The notes under the pieces are model-generated. The model saw only the letters and a list, made by a program, of their open reading frames with translations. It did not search any database and had not been told where the DNA came from. A program made the position numbers and the translations under genes. A stretch of DNA of 13,382 nucleotides from Rachicladosporium sp. CCFEE 5018. Lineage: Eukaryota > Ascomycota > Dothideomycetes > Cladosporiales > Cladosporiaceae. Location: contig KZ111145.1 of the NCBI GenBank assembly GCA_002077045.2, forward strand, positions 140,664 to 154,045. The letters are read 5' to 3'. This document shows positions 8,326 through 13,382 of the stretch, one piece after another. Positions within the stretch are counted from its first letter, which is position 1; every line of letters begins with the position of its first letter.

Positions 8326-10425
8326 TTAAGCAAAGGGATCGGCACCGCTGTTATCCCTCCCAACACCGCGGCCGCCGAACCCTCCACTCCTCCCGCCGAA
8401 GCCGCCTCGGTCACCGCCCCGGGCGCCAAATCCGCCTCTTGATCCTCCGCCGTAGCCTCCATCTCGATCGCCACCACGTCCGCCGAACCCACCATCGCGG
8501 TCACCTCCTCTGATGCCGAAGCCGTCTCGATCACCTCGATCTCCAAATCCACCTCGCCCACCACCGCTCCGTCCACCATAACCCCCACCTCCCCTCGACC
8601 CCCTATCGTCATCCTCATGTTCCTCAGGATTATTCCCAATAACCACCCCCGGCACCCTCCCAAGCCTCAGCCTCGTAGCCAATGCATGGCTAATACCCGG
8701 CGGTGTCCTCATACCCCAGCCCACAGTAGCAAGATTATTCATATTCTCAATCAGCGTCTCCTTCCTGCCAATCCACGCAAACACGCCAAGCAGCGCTTTG
8801 TAGACTTTGATTTTCTCGAGGACGGGGACAGAGCGCATGGCGGTTTGGCACATGCTTAGGACGTTACCGGCGATGGGTGAGACTTGGGCTTCTTTCGTGA
8901 GGTCTAGGCTGGCGGTTTCGAGGCTGGAGTCGCGTTTGAGTGGGAGCTTGTTGAGGCGGTGTTTCGCTTCTGAGTCTTCGATTTGGTTTACGATTAGCCA
9001 GCCCTCTCCCTCCTTGCCGGCTCGCGCGGTGCGGCCAATGCGATGAACGTATTGGTCCTTGCTGCTTGGGAGACCCATTTGGATTACGTGAGTGACGTTG
9101 GGGAAGTTCATTCCGCGTGCTGTGACGTCTGAACTCATCAGGATACCGCTCGTGCACCGGCGGAAGTCCTCTGCTGCGCGGGTTCGTTGGCCTTGGTTGA
9201 GTTTGGCGTGGATTTCGTAGACGCTTGTGCGAGGCCAGGGGTGGTTTGAGCGGCGACCAAAGCTGTCGCCGGAGTCTTGAGATGGAGGAGCCAATCTCTG
9301 CAAAACTGAAGAAGCGAGGGTCACTTCGGCTGTGCTGCTGTAATAGACGATGGCTTTGAAGGGACGGCCGCCGGATTCCTTGGCTTTGCTGATCTCGCGG
9401 TCACATAGCTCGACTAGTGTAGGTATACCGTTCTCGAACCCGCGCGTGGAGACGATCTTCTGCGGTACGCGGGTGTGTGTTGGTTCCTCATTGTCGTTCA
9501 CGCACTTCACGAATTGGAAGCCGGGTTTCAGTGTGCTGCGGACGAGGTCTACGACTTCTTTTGCGACTGTGGCGGAGAACATGAGGGTCTGGCGGTCTTT
9601 CTCGGCAGGCGTGGGGAGCATGCGGTTGATCTCCTGGATCTCGGGCCAGAAGCCTTGGTCCATGAGGCGGTCGGCCTCGTCCAGGACCATGGCGCTCAGG
9701 TCAGGCGCTTCGACGCGGGAGTAGGGGTCTGAGAGGATGTCCTTCAAGCGGCCAGGGGTGCCCACGAGGATGTGGCAGCCCTCGCGCTGGATCGCTCGGA
9801 GACCGGCAGACTTTTGCGTACCACCTACTGCAGTTTGCACGATGACACCGGTGTTCCTGACTAGCCTCTTCGCTTCCTCAGCAATTTGCTCGGCCAGCTC
9901 TCTCGTGGGAGAGATAATGAGCGCTCGGATGTCATCTGCGGTCGTCCGCGGTCCTCTGCGTCCCCTCTGCTCTCTTGCGAGATCTGGGTCGACATTGATG
10001 ATATTCTGCAGGATTGGCAGGAGGAAAGCCAACGTCTTGCCCGTACCCGTCCGCGCCTGCGCAATTATATCCGTCCCCTTGATCGCAGCGTTGATAGTCT
10101 TCGCCTGCACCTCTGTCATAGTCTCAAACTTCATATCGTCCGTAAGCGTGCGGACGATGTTGGGGTGGATGATGTTCTGCGTGGCAAGGTCCTTGAACCT
10201 CGTGATGGGTTCATCGTCGACATCGACCTCGTCGCGGACAGCCTGAGCGACTGCGGCATCCTTGCTGATGGCCGAGTGTTGTAGACTTCTCGCCTCTATC
10301 GCTGATGGCTGCCATGTTCGGGTCACGCGACCAAATCGCAAAGCGCGGTTGGCGAAGAGGTTACTCGACGGCGTTGACAGCGCTCGGGGAAGCGATGCAG
10401 AACATCTCGAAAAGGCGCGGCGCAT
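8326..10425 (-). CDS. Mitochondrial DEAD-box RNA helicase, Mss116-like
   Basis: 699 residues from the ATG at 10425. The frame is open to 10572, but the chosen Met begins an Arg/Ser/Ala-rich, acid-poor stretch (MRRAFSRCSASLPRAL) typical of a mitochondrial presequence. Helicase motifs are in order: Q-motif region about 77-110, motif I ARTGTGKT (124-131), Ia PTRELAEQ (173-180), Ib GTPGRL (222-227), DEAD (249-252), SAT (284-286), motif V SDVTARGMNFP (432-442) and motif VI HRIGRTARAG (461-470). A C-terminal extension after 485 contains the SWIM-like segment expected of Mss116/CYT-19, including AWIGRKETLIENMNNL. Residues 608-686 are Gly/Arg/Asp/Phe repeats of RGG type. Mss116 enzymes remodel group I/II introns and other mitochondrial RNAs using ATP. 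Motif V has Asn440 where most DEAD proteins have Asp. The family call is secure; the mitochondrial location is inferred from the N-terminus. Confidence 0.92.
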   Translation of the reverse strand: MRRAFSRCSASLPRALSTPSSNLFANRALRFGRVTRTWQPSAIEARSLQHSAISKDAAVAQAVRDEVDVDDEPITRFKDLATQNIIHPNIVRTLTDDMKFETMTEVQAKTINAAIKGTDIIAQARTGTGKTLAFLLPILQNIINVDPDLAREQRGRRGPRTTADDIRALIISPTRELAEQIAEEAKRLVRNTGVIVQTAVGGTQKSAGLRAIQREGCHILVGTPGRLKDILSDPYSRVEAPDLSAMVLDEADRLMDQGFWPEIQEINRMLPTPAEKDRQTLMFSATVAKEVVDLVRSTLKPGFQFVKCVNDNEEPTHTRVPQKIVSTRGFENGIPTLVELCDREISKAKESGGRPFKAIVYYSSTAEVTLASSVLQRLAPPSQDSGDSFGRRSNHPWPRTSVYEIHAKLNQGQRTRAAEDFRRCTSGILMSSDVTARGMNFPNVTHVIQMGLPSSKDQYVHRIGRTARAGKEGEGWLIVNQIEDSEAKHRLNKLPLKRDSSLETASLDLTKEAQVSPIAGNVLSMCQTAMRSVPVLEKIKVYKALLGVFAWIGRKETLIENMNNLATVGWGMRTPPGISHALATRLRLGRVPGVVIGNNPEEHEDDDRGSRGGGGYGGRSGGGRGGFGDRGDRDGFGIRGGDRDGGFGGRGGDRDGGYGGGSRGGFGARGGDRGGFGGRSGGFGGRGVGRDNSGADPFA
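8368..8604 (-). repeat. Coding RGG/FGG repeat tract in the helicase tail
   Basis: About 79 residues made of imperfect units such as GGDRDGGFGGR and GGDRGGFGGRS, low in all other residue types. Such tails bind RNA non-specifically and tether Mss116-type helicases to substrates. The underlying DNA is a degenerate tandem repeat and may vary in copy number between strains; it also produces long spurious frames on the opposite strand. Confidence 0.85.
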
Positions 10426-11105
10426 CTCAATGAGTCGATCGATCAAATTGTTGCAGGTGATATGAAGCAAACGCTGAAGTCGCTTATATGGTAACGAGCG
10501 ACAGTGTTGAAGAGAATGATATACAATGTCCTTGTTACAGCACAGTCCATCATCTCCTATCGACCATGTCAACTTTTTTGGAGAGGGTCGTGCATCTTTC
10601 GGGCTTCATCATTCGCGAGCCGCACACCTCGGCAAGTTCCGGGCATCCCCGAACCCTGTCTCTCCTCCGACCTCACTTCATCCTCTGCTTTGTCTCTCCA
10701 AAACGTATTGCACAACACACGATCATATACAGACTACACAATAGTCACCTCAGCCTTCGTGTGAGGCGGGTGGCATGGATGCTATCGAGCAAACGCGAAC
10801 ACTACGCCAGAGCCAAAGGCCATCAATTTCTACAACTCGCCAAGCCCACATATCATAACACTGCCTCAGTGGCTACTGATTCCGAGTCGCATCGAGCATT
10901 CATCCCGACTCCCTGTGCTAATGGTCAGAGTCACTGGCTCTGGTTGTATGATCTGGGCGCTTGCAATGAAGATATTGCAAGCGCAATCGTACCAGAACAT
11001 CGATCATGAGCAGGCAATCACCCCACCCAGTCAAGAGCACGCTCAGTGATCGTAAGAAAGACTGCGCCCGCGCGATGTTGACATTGCCTGTTGCCAATCT
11101 CCTTC
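10426..11105. other. Intergenic region upstream of the helicase
   Basis: About 680 bases with no gene I can support. A plus-strand frame across 10488-11009 has no motif and unremarkable composition. The left part, read on the minus strand, must be the helicase leader and promoter. The right part holds the inverted repeat at 10957-10984 and leads into a TATA element for the small gene at 11235. Confidence 0.55.
10957..10984. repeat. Perfect 11-bp inverted repeat, 6-bp spacer
   Basis: Arms GCGCTTGCAAT and ATTGCAAGCGC are exact reverse complements around GAAGAT. The symmetry stops at both outer edges. It lies 122 bp upstream of the TATA element at 11106, so it could be a dimer-binding site for the small gene downstream, or a hairpin in RNA or single-stranded DNA. 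No factor can be named from the sequence. Confidence 0.75.
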
Positions 11106-11111
11106 TATAAA
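11106..11111 (+). promoter_or_regulatory. TATA box and pyrimidine-rich leader
   Basis: TATAAA is followed by a strongly C/T-rich run (about 11130-11160) and a CA/TC-rich leader with ACCATTCAAATCTC, the usual look of a strongly expressed filamentous-fungal promoter. The TATA is 129 bp before the ATG at 11235 and 153 bp before the in-frame ATG at 11259. Confidence 0.5.
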
Positions 11112-11234
11112 TGCAATTCTTGCTCTGAACATTTCCTCCCTTTCCCTTCTACCTCTCATCACACCAACTCATTCTATCAACCATTCAAATCTCAGCTATC
11201 AACCAGCACTTCTTACCCCTCATCAATCGCATCC

Positions 11235-11460
11235 ATGTCCAACACTAGGCACGTCAGCATGACCGACAAGTCCGGCTCCAACCACCCCCAAGCCTGGCGT
11301 GAAGTTATGCCCCATCACGCCAAGCCCTGGCCCTAGGACGGACGTGGAGTTTTTTGGCTTCGACCACACCAACGGTATGCGTTCGGCTCAGGAGGGCTAC
11401 GTTGAAAACATGACGGAGGCCAAGCGTCGATTCCAGGACTCGCGCAAGGACGAGAAGTAG
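11235..11460 (+). pseudogene. Small hydrophilic protein gene, broken by one frameshift
   Basis: I do not recognise the family. The ATG at 11235 (next in-frame ATG 11259, reading MTDKSGSNHP) opens a frame that stops at TAG 11334-11336 after the bases for AKPWP. The next frame (+1) continues as a protein-like sequence, RTDVEFFGFDHTNG and then TEAKRRFQDSRKDEK, ending at TAG 11458-11460. Ignoring the single T at 11334 makes the two parts continuous, about 74 residues in all (66 from the second Met). There is no signal peptide, membrane segment or cysteine. A promoter in good order suggests it was, or is, transcribed. Short introns ending at the TAG were tested and give the wrong phase. It may be a one-base error, a decayed gene, or a +1 frameshift site (CCC TAG G). 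A second unit at 12070 begins with the same MTDK and ends in a similar DS(R/K) tail. Confidence 0.5.
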
Positions 11461-11485
11461 CGGGAGCTTCGGCTCTCGCTACTTC
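11454..11485 (+). terminator. 14-bp hairpin with cUUCGg tetraloop over a stop codon
   Basis: Arms GAAGTAGCGGGAGC (11454-11467) and GCTCTCGCTACTTC (11472-11485) pair at 13 Watson-Crick positions plus one G-U, around TTCG. The loop and closing pair make the exceptionally stable cUUCGg tetraloop. The stop codon TAG 11458-11460 is inside the 5' arm. The type is a best fit: it could be a 3'-end/processing structure, a stability element or a translation-control element. Fungal Pol II genes do not normally use such hairpins as terminators. Confidence 0.6.
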
Positions 11486-11922
11486 AAGCTCTCAAGGAAG
11501 CGTGAAAAATCGTCTGAGCATCGATGAGGAGGAATGCCACAGGCCAAGGTGTCCGACATGATGGGAGATGCAGGCTATGGAGTCTTGACATCACAGCAAT
11601 GAAATTACTTCCATTTGAGTGATGCCTTTCAGCTACTCCTGATGCGTATGTTATGATTGAAGGCGCTCGTCCTGTCGAGGCAGCTTGGCTAGGCGAGCTC
11701 CATGTTTTAAGGAGCTGCGGCCGTCCTACCCTCACTCGTGGCTGATTTTTTGAGCAAATACCGTGGTACGGTGATACTTGCCACATCCGGAGTCTTTTGC
11801 TTCCTTGGTGACTGGTCATTACAAAACAGTGCTCTAGTCTGTCATGATTTCCACGCGTCCGCATGACGAGCATGGTGCAGTCTCCGACTATATTTCTGTA
11901 ATCACCAGTACGTGGCCATGGA
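11486..11922. other. Gap between the two small units
   Basis: About 440 bases in which I see no gene. A minus-strand frame spanning most of it has no motif and I regard it as chance. The right end leads into the TATA-like element of the second small unit. Confidence 0.5.
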
Positions 11923-11928
11923 TATATG
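11923..11928 (+). promoter_or_regulatory. TATA-like element of the second small unit
   Basis: TATATG lies 147 bp before the ATG at 12070, close to the 153 bp between TATA and the corresponding Met-Thr-Asp-Lys ATG of the first unit. The leader between is CA/TC-rich with repeated CATC. Confidence 0.35.
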
Positions 11929-12069
11929 CCTCAATCTAGCACTGTCTGCACATCACGACATCCGGCATCATCCAGAATATTCACGATCATCATCCGTAAC
12001 TACCAAGCTCAACCACCTTCGCACAAGTCATTCCAGCATCTCAACGTCCCACTGAGGAGCTTTCCCAAC

Positions 12070-12228
12070 ATGACCGACAAACGAGACCACCCAAAGGGCC
12101 CTCGGACCTTCATGCTCACCGAGGGCTAACAGCGCAGCCAGCACGGGCGCACTCCAGAGCAACTCTGCGAGTACCAATCTCGTGCAGCTGAATGGACCAA
12201 GGACTTTGCAGATTCGAAGGGTATATGA
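12070..12228 (+). pseudogene. Small hydrophilic protein gene with an in-frame TAA
   Basis: Family not recognised. ATG 12070 opens MTDKRDHPKGPRTFMLTEG, then TAA (12127-12129); the same frame continues as QRSQHGRTPEQLCEYQSRAA and EWTKDFADSKGI to TGA 12226-12228, 52 amino acids plus the internal stop. The second half is helical and charged, with the same R(S/T)...F.DS(R/K) pattern as the end of the unit at 11235, so the two may be old tandem duplicates; identity is low and this is inference. A poly(A)-type AATAAA follows at 12252. No intron can remove the TAA because no GT lies between the ATG and it. It is a pseudogene, a short ORF, or a read-through gene (TAA is followed by CAG). Confidence 0.4.
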
Positions 12229-12251
12229 CAATAGTTGAAGCTTTCAAACTC

Positions 12252-12257
12252 AATAAA
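12252..12257 (+). terminator. AATAAA polyadenylation-type signal
   Basis: AATAAA lies 24 nt after the TGA at 12226-12228, a plausible place for the 3' end of the small unit at 12070. A second AATAAA at 12445-12450 has no gene before it. Confidence 0.4.
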
Positions 12258-12593
12258 TCCTTCGCACGGTGGCGGACTGTGCGTGAGACGACGGCGACAT
12301 GCAGGAGCTCAGCTGCATGGGCGTTGGTGAAGTATCAGAGATCGGACGTGCAGTGAACGAGCAACTGACAGCAGTTTCGTATGACTTACGTCTGGCATGA
12401 CCCTCGCATGCGTACATGCCTCGTTAGAGGACGCTATCCTGGTCAATAAACCTTTCTCTAACTTTCCGCTGCGGAATGCGGTCAATGAGCACCGCCGCAG
12501 ACACAAAAGTGGTCTGAACGGCCTGCCACAGACTTGACCTCGCACCCGAATGTCATTACTCATCTCTACCATCAACACAGGCCATACGCTCAT
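12258..12593. other. Gap before the arginine-rich gene
   Basis: About 335 bases without a gene I can support. It has a short inverted repeat, ATGCAG/CTGCAT, around GAGCTCAG at 12299-12318, of a size expected by chance. The rest is unstructured. Confidence 0.5.
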
Positions 12594-12601
12594 CATAAAA
12601 G
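12594..12601 (+). promoter_or_regulatory. TATA-like element of the arginine-rich gene
   Basis: CATAAAAG is 70 bp before the ATG at 12664. The leader contains CATCAGCTTCAAATCTC, similar to the TCAAATCTCAGC in the leader of the unit at 11235. If this is the promoter, the in-frame ATG at 12550 lies outside the transcript. Confidence 0.35.
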
Positions 12602-12663
12602 CATCCAAATCGCTTGTCTTTGCTCATCCATCAGCTTCAAATCTCTGCATCGAGCGGGTCATT

Positions 12664-13379
12664 ATGCAGCGCCAACGTAATGGACAAAACCCAAGGGCAC
12701 AAAGACCCCTGCCGACAGATCCTGAAGCACGACGCCTGGAGGTCAATCGGCGACGCAGGGAATCAAGGTACGACCACGCCAGGGCCGCAGGACGTGATCG
12801 ACGTTATGAGACCATACAGCGGCAGCAAGCAGCACAGCAGAACGAGCTGGCAGAGCGACGTCGCAGGAAGGAGCAAAACAGGCGCTTTCAAGAAGCCTTC
12901 AATCGTAGCGTAGAGGAGCGACGGGCTAATGACGAGCGCGAGCGGAGGCGTCAGGAACAGGCTGCTCGTGATCGTGCGCAGCAACTAGCGAATTGGCAAG
13001 CTCCAATCCAGCAACCGATGACCCCGGCTGAGAGAGCAGCGGAGGGTGAGCGTCTCCATCGGGCTCGAGATGATGTCTGGGGCATACGCCGTTGGAACAC
13101 ACCACTGAACAGCGTGGTACTTGTTCTCAGGGTCCCAGGTCAGCTTCCGCCGGCGCGGATATGGGAGGACTCTGTATCGAGATATTCTGAGCAGTCTCCG
13201 TTGTACTGCCTATTACGTTTCGCTTGAAGCCATTCCACATGGAAGAGTCGGTCTATGACACTGAGCGCCGTGCCAGTGAAGAAGGTCTGTCCCTATTTCG
13301 AATCTTGCATACAGTAGTCAGGTGGAATCTGCATTGCCTGGGACATGGGCCTCCAGTTCGTTGCATTCATGTTTTGTAG
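12664..13379 (+). CDS. Arg/Gln-rich helical protein, frame changes near 13210
   Basis: Family not recognised. From the ATG at 12664 the frame runs to TGA at 13225-13227 (187 residues). Residues 1-115 are Arg/Gln/Glu-rich with no long hydrophobic run (ERRRRKEQNRRFQEAF, ERERRRQEQAARD), fitting a basic coiled coil or long charged helix. A more globular part follows: RWNTPLNSVVLVLRVPGQ, PPARIWEDSVSRYSEQ. Near 13210 sense appears to pass to another frame, open from 13191 and reading TFRLKPFHMEESVYD, ASEEGLSLFRILHTVVRWN and PPVRCIHVL before TAG 13377-13379. That needs a -1 shift (or +2). Possible causes are a frameshift mutation, an assembly error, or an intron; one GT-AG pair, 13139-13194 (donor GTCAGC), gives the right phase but would delete the plausible segment PPARIWEDSVSRYSEQ. 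The N-terminal frame is well supported by composition and leader; the C-terminal joining is tentative. Confidence 0.5.
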
Positions 13380-13382
13380 TAC

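Noticed and set aside
8056..8663. Frames on both strands across the helicase 3' end
   Set aside because: Shadows of the repetitive RGG-coding DNA; composition follows the repeat.
10488..11009. 173-codon plus-strand frame upstream of the helicase
   Set aside because: No motif, no plausible leader, overlaps the helicase 5' region and the inverted repeat.
11299..11336. Short introns ending at CTAG to remove the stop of the first small gene
   Set aside because: Candidates starting at 11299 and 11304 are 38 and 33 nt and give the wrong phase for the downstream frame.
11759..11773. Short inverted repeat ACCGT/ACGGT
   Set aside because: Five-base arms are expected by chance.
11484..11873. 129-codon minus-strand frame between the small units
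   Set aside because: Composition looks random, no family resemblance, and it overlaps the hairpin end.
12299..12318. Inverted repeat ATGCAG/CTGCAT around GAGCTCAG
   Set aside because: Six-base arms with imperfect centre; not distinguishable from chance.
1..13382. tRNA, rRNA, CRISPR array, transposase or reverse-transcriptase remnants
   Set aside because: I read for cloverleaf-like patterns, regular spaced repeats and transposon protein motifs and saw none.

Overview
The window looks like nuclear DNA from a filamentous ascomycete. The evidence is the pair of very short introns (49 and 54 nt) with fungal donor and branch-point signals in one gene, single-exon genes elsewhere, moderately high GC, and three well-conserved fungal families (Hub1, INCENP/Sli15, a mitochondrial Mss116-type helicase). 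Dothideomycetes (Capnodiales/Mycosphaerellales) is my best guess from the style of the proteins, but this is inference only.

Layout. 1-520: leader DNA with no gene I can support. 521-1282 (+): the N-terminal part of a zinc-finger, dynamin-like GTPase; it has the P-loop but loses homology before the DxxG motif. It runs straight into 1152-1841 (+), a Hub1/UBL5 ubiquitin-like spliceosomal modifier with a long disordered N-terminal extension in another reading frame. The junction near 1185-1220 looks like a rearrangement breakpoint. 1842-2417: intergenic, with an E-box and a CRE-like site and a two-codon upstream ORF. 2418-6210 (+): three-exon gene for INCENP, the scaffold of the chromosomal passenger complex. 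6387-7685 (-): an M20-family metallopeptidase/deacylase, convergent with INCENP. 8326-10425 (-): a mitochondrial DEAD-box helicase with an RGG-rich tail.

10426-13382 is gene-poor and different in character. It holds a perfect 11-bp inverted repeat and three small plus-strand transcription-unit-like segments at about 11.1, 11.9 and 12.6 kb. Each has a TATA-like element and a pyrimidine/CATC-rich leader, and each open frame is broken once: a one-base frameshift at a CCC-TAG, an in-frame TAA, and a frame change near 13210. The first two begin with the same Met-Thr-Asp-Lys and may be diverged paralogues. The stop codon of the first lies inside a 14-bp hairpin capped by a cUUCGg tetraloop. Decay of young or fast-evolving genes is the simple explanation; recoding is a testable alternative.

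The solid genes are housekeeping genes with separate roles (splicing, chromosome segregation, peptide or amide hydrolysis, mitochondrial RNA metabolism), and nothing ties them into one pathway. The least explained parts are the GTPase-Hub1 junction and the 11.0-13.4 kb tract.
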